From: Spisula solida
Taxonomy: Eukaryota > Mollusca > Bivalvia > Venerida > Mactridae
NCBI GenBank assembly: GCA_947247005.1
Contig: OX365948.1
Coordinates: forward strand, 1,674,001 to 1,738,000
Reading direction: 5' to 3'
Length of the DNA stretch: 64,000 bases
The notes under the pieces are model-generated. The model was given only the letters and a program-made list of their open reading frames with translations. It was not told where the DNA came from and made no database searches. The position numbers were made by a program, and so were the translations under genes. Of the stretch, positions 21,190 to 33,215 are shown piece after piece. Within the stretch, counting starts at the first letter, position 1, and every line of letters begins with the position of its first letter.

Positions 21190-22487
21190 ACAAACGAGTT
21201 ATGACTTATAAATATTAGTTAGTATTGGTCTGTGTAGTTAACATAAATCATAAATTTGACAAGCTTATAAACTTATATATATATATAGCTTATACTATCC
21301 ATGAAGTTTTACTGAAACCACGCATGTTAATTAAATTAAACAAGCGTGCTGAAACCATGGCCAGAACATTGAAACCAAATCTTCTCTGTTTTCTCTATAT
21401 ATGGAATTAACTACCGGACCACAATGTCATTTATAGACATCATCGTTTCAGCCTCATCAGCCGAACGATCGTGGCTTGTACTGATATATCTAGTGGTTAC
21501 AGGGTCGTATGTAAATATATCATGCATGTGTATATACATGTATATTAGTATATTTATGTTTTGTACATAATGTGTGCTCTCCATTTATTTAAAAATAAAT
21601 TTCAGTTAGATATTTTTTCAATGATACCTATGGCACAGTGGTAAATGAGGGCACTATACCTACTTATCATTAGTAAAATATTGAAATACATAATAAAACA
21701 AGGTGTATAGTAACATTTCCATCAAAATGTTTGATATAAAAAATTTGTACAATTTTAGATTTCCAATTCTTTTTTGAAAATGCCAAAAAATAGGGCAGGA
21801 GGGTCCGAGTAACGAAAAATCAAAGAACTCTGGCCTAAGTAAATAAATACTAGTACATTTAAAATATGATTTTAAGATTTTTAAACAATTAAATATCGTT
21901 TTAGATCTTCGTATATGTAATGCGAGTATATATATTTGCAAGCATGCCAAAACGATGAAATTATACTCGTACAATGCCAGTCAAACGTTTTGTTCTGACA
22001 AGAGGGCGAAATCAAGTAGTGCAAATTACTGCACGACACTTGTAATTGAAGTGCTCAGTCGTCCGTGCACAAAATTGCGACCGAATTTTAATCAAGGACG
22101 AATGTGGTTGATTTCAATATAAAACGATGTTTTTGAAAACTGCACACAACATGCATAAAGTGTTAATCAATGCTCACAGTTTGTATTTATACGTACACTA
22201 TAATGCGTGACATGTATGTGTAAACAATATCAGACTAACTTAAAACAGGAACATAGAAATGCGCCATAAAAAATAATTAAGAATATACATTGTATTCCAT
22301 TACTACTAGTCAACAGTATTTCAGTGATCCGGGGTCTACCCTGTCATATTATCCTGACACCTGGCAAGCTAGCAGTTACATGGAGCGTTCCCCAGTACCA
22401 GTTTTAATGACATTGATAGCTTATGTCGCGGCCTTGAATCGACCAAAGAATATAACAAACTTTGTAACTTGGTGAATGGCTTATTTG
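21190..22487. other. Non-coding AT-rich spacer
   Basis: Only short open frames (up to 104 codons) without recognisable motifs. There is a short ATATAT run at about 21275. I see no gene or clear mobile element. Confidence 0.55.
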
Positions 22488-22672
22488 GGATCGGTGACCC
22501 AGAGGTAGAGCGCGCCAGTGTGTGATTTGGCACCTGTGAGGGCGGTGTCTATACATGTTCGACATTCTTGGGCACACAAACCAGGAGAGAAATAGTCTCC
22601 CCAGGGTGTTTCGAACGCAGGTTGTTTCCTTATGTAGCCCAATGAACAGAGAAAGTTAAATGTCAAAGGGTG
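22488..22672 (+). mobile_element. tRNA-derived SINE copy
   Basis: Starts with a tRNA-like head (GTGACCCAGAGGTAGAGCGC). It continues with CACCTGTGAGGGCGGTGT, ACATGTTCGACATTCTTGGG, TAGCCCAATGA and AAGTTAAATGTC. The same ordered words occur on the opposite strand at 39310-39590, so the two are copies of one family. Confidence 0.7.
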
Positions 22673-23699
22673 GCTGAACGAATGAATTGCTGAAAGCGGC
22701 CATCGAAAACTGGTAACTTGACTTTTTTATTACTTATGTTGGCTCCATGACTAATGCTCTTCAATGTCCTAGGCACTTAGCGGGAAGCTGGTGGTGGCTC
22801 ACCAACCAGACATGTGGGTACGAACACTTCCAGGATTCAAACCGTCGAAGGTGTTCTTTTGTATAAACCATTCGGCCGCAGGAGATATCATGCGAATATC
22901 AACCAAAAACCTTAAATTAGCATATGACCCGCCGTCAACACTAAAAGATTTAATTCCATGGAAATTTTCAGAAATCGATAGAGAGAAAACCTTCAGACAG
23001 ACAACTCGCTATCTGGCATTTGATCATGTTTCAAAGACACATAACAATACACGTACGTACTTTTTGCAATTTATTGGTAAATTCTACATACCATTAATAT
23101 GTATACAGACTGTGGTGCAACATACGTAGTGCATTGTATCGACTTATTAAACATACTCTTACCAACATGACCTTGTGCGACATGACAGAAATCAATCATT
23201 ATCAACACACGTTCACCAAAATCGCCGACAGCAATACATGTAACATTTACTTATATGACGATTTCTTATTGGTTCGTATTGAACATTTTACAATAGTGTA
23301 TACTACGCACAGTGTATACACGAGTCAACCACCGGTTATCACAATAAGTCATACAGGTTGAATTGTATAGTCTTCCAATAAGTCATACACTGACTGGGAA
23401 TCACATATGATTTTGCTCACAATAAGTCATACAGGTTGAATTGTATAGTACCCTCAAGTCATACAGTGACAAGGTTAATAAGCTGTGCTACATGTACATG
23501 GACGAGTATAAATGTATGAACGTATTGTATTTGTTTCACAGTAAGGTGATAAATACTAATAAATAGTATACTATTATTACATGAACATCGACTGTGAGCA
23601 TAGTGGAGACAACTTATAGCAATCACTCTTGGTGACTGTTTTCTGTGTTACTGACTAGTTTTCCTGCGTGTTTCAATGATGATAACGACAGCATTGGAA
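22673..23699. other. Non-coding region with small direct repeats
   Basis: A 112-codon open frame (22791-23129) has no recognisable motif, so I do not call it a gene. A direct repeat of about 29 bp containing AATAAGTCATACAGGTTGAA occurs at about 23344 and again at about 23422. Confidence 0.5.
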
Positions 23700-23836
23700 C
23701 CAGACCACTATGCTAAGCGAACCCATGACCTTCAAATCTTGAGTCATGCGTTAGATGCCCCGACCACTATGCTATACAAACCAATGATATTTCGATCCAC
23801 AGTCATGTGTTAGATGCCCCGACCGCTATGCTAAGT
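23700..23836 (-). repeat. Tandem tRNA-like units, 59-bp period
   Basis: Read on the minus strand, GCATAGTGGTCGGGGCATCT recurs with a 59-bp spacing (about 2.3 units). Each unit has an A-box-like TAGCATAGTGG followed by TCTAACGCATGACTCAAGAT and GGTCATGGGTTCG, which resembles a B-box region. Acceptor stem pairing is not evident, so I read this as an amplified SINE head rather than a functional tRNA. Confidence 0.55.
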
Positions 23837-26320
23837 ATCGCACATATCAATTATTATTGGTTATTAACCTGCGGCCTTGAGCCGCAGGTTATATTGGATT
23901 GCCAAAAGTAAAATGACCATGGAGGGGCACGTGACATGTTCTCGATGGTTTACGATTTCAAAAAAAATATCCAAAAAAAGAAGCATTTTGTAAGAATGTT
24001 GTGAACCAGACTATTCCATTATTCCATGAGGATAACATCGGTCTTTATCGCATTACAATAGTTTATTTACCAAGGAAAGCAGAACTATTCCGAAATTTCA
24101 CTGTGAACGCGAGACCACGAATCTAAACAGCAGGTGTCTGCAGCTGCACAATCATCCTGGTCAATAATAAATATAGTGGGCAATGCACTACATCCCGTAG
24201 AGAACACATCGCTAGATTAACAGAAGCATGGTATTGATACATGATAAATATTTTTCTAATTATTTTGAATTTGTTCATTCGTTCGGCACATACATTTAAC
24301 ACAACCAAATAATTGGAGGATATTTGTTTGTTTAAACTGAATACGATTTATATCTCATCATGGCATTTGTTGTTAGATTGACCGGTATTGTCCGATATTA
24401 CATGTATTGGAATTATTTTGACAGAAACATAAATTTAAACTAACACCGGAATAAATTCGAATTGCATCCAAACTGCAAAAAACACATCCTAAACAATACG
24501 ACTAAGTTATCAACCGCAGGAAACTATTTGACTTGTACATATATTGTATTGCAGGTCCGTCAAAACAATGGGACATGTAAGCATAGTCTCGTAGTAAAAT
24601 CATACTGGTGTGTGTTTACTACTTGTCTCATCTTAGCTCCACATCCGAATAAGGATGTTTTATACAACTGAACAATGATAACAACGAATTGATTTACTGA
24701 AACCACGAACAGCTTTATTGATCACAAGGCAAACAATTCTCGTGTGTTTATGTGGCGATATATTCGTTCTTAATTGCTACATCCATCAAAGCCGTTCAAG
24801 TTTTAAGACAACTATTACAGTAATAGTAAACTGAATTATGTAGACTATTTTGTCATAAAAAATGAATTATTTCAAACAAAAGCAACGTTTAAATGTTGTG
24901 ATGGATAGAACTAGTTTGATACTGTACAGAGATACGGAGACTTCATAACGTACTTAACATACGGTATGGTATGATGATGCAATATGTCAGTCCTTGTAGG
25001 GATATTATTGTATACATTATACGATGTACTTCAATAAAATATCTGCCTTGGCAGTCACACATACTGCATTGTCACCAAGCCAGATATAAAGGCAGGTGAC
25101 AAGTGCTGAATTTATTTTAAACGTATATAGAGCCCAGCCAAAACAAAGTTCTACGTGTAACGTTCTTATAATGTGATCTACTGACCTTAAACTTATTGTT
25201 ATATACTATAAGCTTAAGGTATTTAATACTGACTGCATGTTTGGATCGATGATCGCAAAGAGTGAGAATTTATTGGAACGATTAAACAATCGTTTTCTGG
25301 TTGACAGTCTGGTTGACAGTCTGGTTGACAGTCGACATAAGATTGAAGAAAGAGAAAAGAGATATAAATGTGTTGTTTTAAATATATATAAACTTACGTG
25401 GTTAAGTCGGTTAAGCCTTATTTCCGCACACAATGTTATAGTATGTCTGCCTTTAACTGTCGTATTGACAAAAGCCAGTATGCACCACGTGTAAGCCAAG
25501 CCCCCGTTATTAACCAATGAAAACGCGTGAAACCGGAGGTGTGTCACAGTTTGAATCGATTGATTGGTTGACTGAAATAGTGGTTTCAGATCATAGCAAC
25601 TTCTTGAGCTTAATATATCGACACACAAAATTGGTTTATTTATGCGCTTCATTCATGTTCAATGTGAACGGAAGAGTTAATATTGATCGTACGCATGAAC
25701 AGATTCTGTATTAGCACATGGATGTACGATCACAAAAAGCGTCTGCCTCATTGTATATGACAAAGGAATTCGTAGGGAATTTAAAAACCTCCACGTGGTT
25801 TTTATGCGTTCGCATTATTTCATATAAACTTATACATGAAAGGTTTATAGTCTTTATTTGGAAAGTATATGTAATGTATTCATCTACCACTAAAATAAGA
25901 CCACAGAAATAACTGAGATATGTAAAAAATATAGACATAAGTATGCTATTGAAGTAACTGCACAACTCTGACTTTTCTCCGCTGATGTATATGAGTTCTG
26001 TTGTCACGTGGTATTCACAAAGCATCTTAAGGGAAAACTTAGAATTTCCTTAAAATCTTAAAAGTTTCCTTTAGCGTATCAGCTAAACAGAAAAATCATG
26101 AGTATTTATTATGTACATAGTTAAGATGCATTAAGTAAACAGCTACAATAATCAGAAAGAAAACATGGGTTATTCTTTGTTTCTTTCGAAATGTGTGCAG
26201 TTCAATTTTTAACAGAGGATACCAGCCCTGGTATGCATGTCACCAGGAATAACCTGGGCTGGTATTCACTTTAGCATCTGAGGACAAAACTTAATTTTGT
26301 TAAAATCTTAAAACTCTTCA
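23837..26320. other. Non-coding region, no gene seen
   Basis: Open frames of up to 148 codons (25206-25652 minus) carry no recognisable domain and overlap one another on both strands. Small structures: a triple CTGGTTGACAGT repeat at 25296-25333, a hairpin at 26219-26262 (ATACCAGCCC against GGGCTGGTAT), and a diverged direct repeat of about 40 bp (AAAATCTTAAAA core) at about 26020 and 26275. Confidence 0.5.
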
Positions 26321-26322
26321 AT

Positions 26323-26576
26323 ACGTGTGTGAGCTGAACAAGACAACGTGTGTGAGCTGAACAAGACAACGCGTGTGAGCTGAACAAGACAACGCGTGTG
26401 AGCTGAACAAGACAACGCGTGTGAGCTGAACAAGACAACGCGTGTGAGCTGAACAAGACAACGCGTGTGAGCTGAACAAGACAACGCGTGTGAGCTGAAC
26501 AAGACAACGCGTGTGAGCTGAACAAGACAACGCGTGTGAGCTGAACAAGACAACGCGTGTGAGCTGAACAAGACAA
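26323..26576. repeat. 23-bp minisatellite, 11 copies
   Basis: Eleven head-to-tail copies of a 23-bp unit (ACGCGTGTGAGCTGAACAAG plus ACA). The first two copies carry ACGTGTG instead of ACGCGTG; the others look identical. Because 23 is not a multiple of 3 and the unit lacks reverse-strand stops, three minus-strand frames stay open across it. These are artefacts of the repeat, not genes. There are no spacers, so it is not a CRISPR. Confidence 0.95.
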
Positions 26577-27169
26577 CAAACGTTTACATAATTGTCAAGC
26601 ATGATGTAAACGAAGATATTGAATTAGATTTATTGGAGTCGGCAAAATGATATGACATCAAGAACAAAGCCTCTTTAAAGCGTTTGAACCAGCATCAGAC
26701 AGGCATACATAGGCCTATACATCGTCAATGTTTTAATTAATATTATGTATAACTACATTCAAATAAAAGTTTAATTAAAAACCGCAGCTGAAGTATATAC
26801 ATATTTATACAATCATACATATTCGAAAATGTACATGTTACATACATAATTATTTGTCTCGATATTAGTTGATACATGTATAAAACAATGTCTATACATT
26901 GTGCTTGATGTGTTTTACTTGCATTATTCGGTGAAGGGCAACAACATACTATCTAGTAAACAACATAATAATACTATAGTCCGTTTATTCAAGTCTGTCA
27001 TTTGTATTCAGAGATTACAATAACATAACATTGTAATTTTATTGTTTTAAACATTTAGTTGGCTAAAAGGACAGTGAAAACCAATACCTTACAGACTTAA
27101 GTGACATACTAATACACATAATATACACATTACTAGTTATAAGAGACATTGCAATGTTCATGTACAATG

Positions 27170-27725
27170 TTAAATAAATAAGTGTCTGACCTAAATGGTC
27201 GATTTATACCAAATCAGTCACTAAGGAGATAAAGCGGTGATCACGGGTTTTGGATATAGATTTTGGGTATTGTTTTAAATTTGGTTCCACCAGAAGCATG
27301 TTTCAAATTGCTTGGGACAGCGTTCAACCATATTGAACCTACAACACTGATAGATCTGTCTACAATGTTTATTCTGTTTCTAGGAACGACAACTTCGGTT
27401 CCTTGGGAAGATCTCAAGTGAAAGTTTTGAGTGAACAACTGAATGGATAATAAATGTACAGTGGTACAGTCTTGTGTATCACTCTGTAGACCAGGACAAT
27501 ATGACTTTAAACATAGCCCTTGCTTTAACTGCTAACCTATGAAGCGTCTTGAGAAGTTCAGTGTCACAAGTCTAGCTGCATGATTTTGGACTTTCTGTAA
27601 TATGTCGATCTGATTACATGTAATGTCAGTTAACAACCCATTACAAAAATCTAAATAAGAATGGATGAGGCTATGGACTAGTTTCGGTTGCCTTTCGTGG
27701 CAGGTGTTTGCGGATGTCACTTCTG
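27170..27725 (-). pseudogene. LINE (CR1/L2/Jockey-like) reverse transcriptase, 3' segment
   Basis: The minus strand encodes KLVHSLIHSYLDFCNGLLTD, QIDILQKVQNHAARLV and, lower down, LRSSQGTEVVVPRNRINIVD and RSISVVGSIWLNAVPSNLKH. These are characteristic of the region after the RT palm at the C-terminus of CR1/L2/Jockey-type LINE ORF2. Frame changes and a stop near 27532 show that it is dead. It abuts, in opposite orientation, the RT palm half at 27728-28375. Confidence 0.8.
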
Positions 27726-27727
27726 TT

Positions 27728-28375
27728 GTAGACTCATGGGTTCATGCTATTAACAAATACCACATTGTTAGTACGGTCTTTCTAGATCTTACTAAGTCAT
27801 TTTGATCTGATTAATCACTCTCTTTCACGTGACAAAATGGTAGAATACAATATTTCCCTTAGTTCTCAGAGCTGGTTGAAATCATATCTGTCTGAACGTA
27901 ACCAACAAATGTCTATACAAGGAAATTTATCATTTTCACTTGAAATAACATAAGGCGTTCTCCAATGCTCTGTCCTTGGGCCCATACTATTCATTTTTTA
28001 CATTAACGATTTGCCAAATTGCACTTACAAATTTCTTCTTCAGACATGTTGGCAGATGATTCAACTGTCACTGAAGTTGGGCCATCCTTACATACTGATT
28101 GTGAAACCCTCCAAACTAGTCTGAATACAGTCAGTGATTGGTGTCGAGAAACTCAATGATACCAAATCCTCAAAAGACTAAAGCCATTGTGATCTCACCA
28201 TCAAACAATATTTACAGACATTCTTTAAATGATGACCATAAACGTCTGCTTCATGATCAAAGTATTGACTTTACTAAAGCTGAAAATTTATAAGGAGTCT
28301 ATGTTGATCACAAGCTAAGTTGGAATACTCAAGTTGAACTGATTCTTAAACAAAAAAAAGACCTTAATATTTGAT
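27728..28375 (+). pseudogene. LINE (CR1/L2/Jockey-like) reverse transcriptase, inverted 5' segment
   Basis: The plus strand encodes, across several stops and frameshifts, VFLDLTKSF (RT motif A), SQSWLKSYLSERNQQMSIQG, GVLQCSVLGPILFIFYINDL (normally GVPQGSVLGP), MLADDST (the catalytic (Y/F)ADD region, here LADD), SLHTDCETLQTSLNTVSDWC, and VDHKLSWNTQVE. The content precedes that of the 3' segment in a normal element, but the strand is opposite. This fits a 5'-inverted insertion of one element. Confidence 0.8.
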
Positions 28376-28379
28376 GTAG

Positions 28380-29080
28380 ATTTTACAAAGACACACTTTG
28401 TGGCAAGGTTTTATAAAGATGAGGTAAAAAATGCGACCTCTAGAGTGTTTAAAAGGTTTTTCTTTGATGTGGCCTGGTGGCCTAGTTGTTTTTATCCCAA
28501 GTTAGGACCTAGATTACATAGAGACAAACACTATAACCAAGATTCATAAATATTGGGCAAACAGCATGACCTCAAGAGTGCTGACAATATTTTTCTTTGA
28601 TGTGACCTGGTGACCAAGTTTTTGACCCCAGATGACCCAGTTATGAAGTTGGCCTTGATTTTATAGAGAAAAACATTGTGACCAAGTTTCATTAAGATTA
28701 GGTAAAACAAGACTGCATTCAATAAACGTTTATGCCCCCTGTGGAAGGCTTGTCCATAAATAAGTCTAAAATTAGGTCAAGGTCAAAATGGAGTTAGGTA
28801 ATACAAGCGTGTGGAGAGTGTTCATATAAAACATCTATGCAAGTATGAAAGCTTTGTAGCAAGCCATATTAATGCTAGGAGAAAGGGTCAATTTGGGTTA
28901 ACCAAGAATTTGGCCCTTCAATAAGTCTAAGTCCAAAATTAGGTCAAGGTGAAGGTCAAAATTGGGTCATGTGATACAGGCATGTGGAGAGTGTTCATAT
29001 ACAACATCCATGCAAGTATGGAAGCTTTGTAGCAAGCCATAATGATGCAGAAGAAACGGTCAATTTGGGTTAACCGTCTG
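28380..29080. repeat. Composite dispersed repeats
   Basis: The left part (28390-28720) contains GACCTCTAGAGTG, TGTGACCTGGTGACCAAGTT and GACCCCAGATGACCCA, shared with 43400-43720. The right part holds two diverged copies of a unit of roughly 160-165 bp (AGGTCAAGGTCAAAAT, GTGTGGAGAGTGTTCATATA, AGCTTTGTAGCAAGCCATA) at about 28770 and 28940. No coding content. Confidence 0.7.
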
Positions 29081-29095
29081 TCCGTCCGTCACACT

Positions 29096-29512
29096 TTTGT
29101 CCGGGCCATAACTTGAAGAGTATTAGAGATATCAATTTAAAACTACATTGGTGAATAGACCTGATTGAGGGGAATTGGAGTGCACAAGAACCGTAACTCT
29201 TGATTGCATATTTTTTTAGTTATTCCCCTTTGTAATGTTTCATACTTAATTCTTGTCCGGGTCATAACTTAAACAGTATTAGAGATATCAATTTGAAACT
29301 TCATAGGTGACTAAACCTCATTGATGGAAAGTGCAGTGCACAAGAACCATAACTCTTGACTGCATATTTTTTTAGTTATTCCCCTTTGTAATTTTTCATA
29401 CTTAATTCTTGTCTGGGCCATAACTCATACAGTATTAGAGATATCAATTTGAAACTTCATATGTGAATATATCTCATTGAGATGAAGTGCAGTGCACAAG
29501 AAACATAATCTT
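29096..29512. repeat. 156-bp tandem repeat, about 2.7 copies
   Basis: The word TTGTCCGGGCCATAACTT recurs with exact 156-bp spacing (29101, 29257 and 29413 for the CC or CT). Each copy contains AGTATTAGAGATATCAATTT and, in the first two, TTTTTTTAGTTATTCCCCTT. The third copy is cut short near 29512. Confidence 0.85.
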
Positions 29513-29659
29513 GTTATGGGCTATTACAAACAAATTTACCAAACTAAAAAAGGTGTTTTTAAATTGTGTTATTGGATACATCTTAGAAGTGCCTAGGGAT
29601 CCTTCCATTGGCCTTTAGGGTCCACCCAGTGGCTACCTTCACGTGGACATTTTTTCTTT

Positions 29660-32600
29660 TGGAACTGACCTACGCCAGCCCGTTTATTAATATCACAGAT
29701 ATAAAGAATTACAATACATGTATATAGATACCACAAACAATACATAGAAGTTAGTGTTGGTGTTTGCATGCAATATGTTGTAGGTGTATTTATGCGTTCA
29801 ATTGATTAATGATTTTTTCTAAAAATGGGTATGGTATTTTGCGTTTTGTATATAATCCAATTAAAAGATTTAATTCCTCTTGTAATATCTTAATGATTTC
29901 ACATTTGTTAGTTCTTTTTTTTCACTGCAAAAATTATGTGAGAAGTATGTTTACAAAATGGTATTCAGGGAAATTTATTTTGTATCCTTTAATTATATAT
30001 TTTAGTTTGTTAAGCGGTTTGGAAATGCCACATTTGTTAAATGTATCTAATATGGTAGCCCAGAAGTTATTTAAGTAGTTACATTGAACGAAGAAGTGTT
30101 CTTATGTTTCTGATATTCCACAATACATGTATTGGCAATAAGGTGAACTTAGGATTTTCCATATATAGAGTTTTTCGTTGGTTGCTATAATAGTGTGTAT
30201 TAATTTGTATTTATATTGTTTTACTTTATTATCTATCAGGGCTTTGTTAAGAATAAAGTAAAAATCTTTCCAGTTGTTTTCTAATTTGAACTTATCTTTC
30301 CAGTAGTTGTGTAAGTATGGTTTAATGAATTTGCTTTGGGCAATGTGTCGATAAAGGCATCTATTGTCAAGGTCTTTTAGAAGAAGATTGTTGATAGTGA
30401 TATGCTTCTGGGTTTTTACTTTTGTTTTTATGGAGATGTCAGATTTAAGAATAGTTTTCCAGCTTGTGGGTAGTGCGGTTTTTAATTTATGTATTTCGGA
30501 AAGCCAATTATGTTTATCTTTTAGCTTTTCTAAAATATATTCAGGGTCTATTTTGCCATTTTCGTCCAGTAAATCGTTTACAAATATTATGCCTGAATTT
30601 ATCCATGAATGGAAGATTAGACTTCTTGATTTCTGTTTGATGTGATAATTGCCCCATAAAACCTGCTTCCGTATTTCTGTAATGGTATATGTCTTTTCAG
30701 GAATTGTTACGTTTTTAAAATAAACCCATGTTTCTAACAGAGACTTGTAAAAATCAAAGAGAGTAAGTTTTATTTTTGGTAGCGACTTAAGGTTACCAAT
30801 GTTCATTCTGAAATTAAAAGATCTTTGTCGTATTGATTAAAAAGGTGTGAGGGTACTAATTTCCAATTAGCAAATTGGTCGTCAGTAAGAGCTTTGACCC
30901 ATTTTACTTTCATGGTTTTTGGAGTCCACATCAATCATATTTATACCCGCATCTAATGTTTTTCCTATCAATGTACGTCGTTTGATTTTTTCAGATTTAT
31001 TAATCCAGAGAAATTTAAAGAAAAGTGTGTTTAACTCATTGATGACGATTTTTTGGGTGTTTCCAAAGTTTGCATGAGGTATGTTAGCTTTGGAAGTAGA
31101 ACAAATTTGATCACCGTACTTTTTCCATAAAATGTTAGCTTTCTACGATTCCAAAGTTCTATTTGAACTTTGATATGGTCGATTTTCTCCTTCCAGTTTT
31201 TATTTTTACAAAATAAAGCATTGTGTCCAAAATAGACACCAAGGGCTTTAGCACCATCTTTATTGGAGTGTATATTAGAGTATTCTTCAATGAGGTTACT
31301 TTTTCCGAGTCATAGCCCTTCAGTTTTTTTCTTATTTAGTTGTAATCCAGAATACTTGCCAAAATCTTCAATCAAAGATATGGCAATGGGTATTTCTAAT
31401 TTATTGTTTAAAAAGATTGATGTGTCATCAGCTAATTGATATATTTTTATATTATGGGTAGAGTCATTAAGATTAATGTCTATACCTGAAATGTCTTTAA
31501 ACGATCGTATCTTTATTGCCATGATTTCTGCTATGATCACAAATAATAAAGCGGAGAGTGGACAACCTTGTCTTATTCCTCTCGATATATCGAAGTAGTC
31601 AGATCTCCATCCATTTATAATAATAGCTGACATTATATCATTATAGAATATCTTGACCCATTTAATAAAAGTACATTTGAATCCAAAATAATTAAGAACA
31701 CTAAGCATAAATGGCCATTCTATAGTATCGAATGCCTTTTTAAAGTCAATGAATATAATAGCTCCTTTGATATTTTAATTTTCTTAGTAGTCTATTATGT
31801 CTTGTATAAGACGTATATTGTATCCAATGTTTTGTATGAAGCCTTGTTGGTCACAGCTTATTATTTTAGGAAGTACATTTTGTAGTCGTTTCGCCAAAAC
31901 TCTTTCTGCAATTTTATAATCGATATTCAAAAGTGAGATTGGGCGCCAGTTTTCGAGATTTTCTGGGTCAGATTTTTTATATATTAATGATATTATACAT
32001 TGTCTTTGACTTCTTGATAGACTCCCGCTTTTACTAACACGTCTTCTAAGTTATTTCAGAATTTTAGATAGAACTCTAATGATAGCCCGTCTGGGCCTGG
32101 GCTTTTATTCAATTTCATTTCATTTACAGCATTTTTACATTCATCGTTCGTTAACATCCTTCGCATATGTCTGCGTCTGTGTCAGTTAATATGTTTCCTA
32201 AGTTTATTGTATCTAAATATTCACTGTTGTTTATAATGTCAGTTGATGTATATAGTTTTTATAAAAATTGTTTCTGCCTTAAGAATATCACTTGGATCGG
32301 TGATTCGTTTATTGTCCACCATTAGTGATGTTATATTTTCCTATTTTGTCTAGATTTTTCAAGATTTATAAAGAATTTTGATTTTTTTCGCCTTCTTCCA
32401 AAATTTGAATTCTCGAGCGTATTTGGGCTCCTTGCATTTTAAAGTTGTATATTGATTTAATTTCATTTTCTGTTTCAATTAATCTGTCTTGAGTCGCATT
32501 ATCATTATTGTCGCTGGTATACAGGTCGCTCAATTGTTTTTCTAGTGTGTATAAATGATTGTTTCTTTCTCTTGCCTTTAATTTAGAGAATGATATAGAT

Positions 32601-32720
32601 TTCTCTCTAATTTCATATATACACATTTCCCATTTTAATTGGTTGCTTTGAATATCTAATGTTTTACATTTATTGATTATTTGTATGATTTGATCATATT
32701 ATGACTGATCTTCTAGATAT
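29660..32720 (-). mobile_element. 5'-truncated L1/Tx1-like LINE, ORF2 remnant
   Basis: Read on the minus strand: 32626-32366 gives the ORF2 linker (KARERNNHLYTLEKQLSDL, IYNFKMQGAQIRSRIQILEE, GEKNQ). About 31775-31310 gives the RT palm: FIDFKKAFDTIEWPF (motif A), GIRQGCPLSALLFVIIAEI, YQLADDTSIF (ADD catalytic pair) and FGKYSGLQLNKKKTEGL. 30806-30102 gives the C-terminal domain (SLIFHSWINSGIIFVNDLLD), which continues past an in-frame TAA as EHFFVQCNYLNNFWATIL to about 29780. The apurinic endonuclease domain is missing, so the copy is 5'-truncated near 32720. Several stops and frameshifts make it inactive. The clade is inferred from RT wording alone. Confidence 0.88.
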
Positions 32721-32724
32721 TTTT

Positions 32725-33215
32725 AAAGGCCCCAGGATAGCAGGAGACCACCGGGAAGACCACTAGAAGCTATCAGAAGGACCCCTGGACAATATTGAAG
32801 ACCAATGTTGACCACTACACTGGAATGTTTGTCCATGGACCCTTCTTGAGTAATCGAGGGGTTCTTCCCATGGCTTCCACGGGTTCTTCCCAAGTGTCAA
32901 GGAAGGGGTCTTTACTATAGTCTGCAAGAGTCCGTCCAGAGGTTTATGTTTGACATTCCCTTAGTCATCATTAGTCCCTCTGGAATGTTATTGGAAGGCC
33001 ACAATGACACCACTTAAAAAACTCCTGGATACCATATGGTGGACCCAGGGCTAATTGCAACATGGTATAATATTGTCTAAGAGTGTCCCGTTGTCCTTCA
33101 AATAACTTTCAGAGGTTCACCCAGTGGAGTGTTTGGGGTATTTTCAGTATCTTCCTGGAGTCACGTGAAGGGTCCTTCAAATGAACCCGGGGTCTATACC
33201 CTTCCAATGGTTATA
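32725..33215. repeat. GC-richer non-coding block, possible unknown repeat
   Basis: An island visibly richer in G and C than its surroundings, full of short words such as GAAGACCA, GGGTTCTTCCCA, GGACCC and GGTCCTTC. No reading frame is seen. Similar wording (AGGGTCCACCCAGTGG, then CTTCACGTGGAC) occurs on the far side of the LINE at 29600-29650, so the LINE may have inserted into a copy of this repeat. Confidence 0.4.

Noticed and set aside
22791..23129. 112-codon open frame with WVRTLPGFKPSKVFFC
   Set aside because: No family recognised, no splice context and no support for translation.
26271..26602. Three overlapping minus-strand open frames of 87-102 codons with Cys/His-rich 23-residue repeats
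   Set aside because: They lie entirely over the 23-bp minisatellite. A unit not divisible by three and free of reverse stops keeps three frames open automatically, so these are not protein genes.
30364..30645. 93-codon plus-strand open frame
   Set aside because: It is the antisense shadow of the LINE C-terminal ORF2 region on the minus strand.
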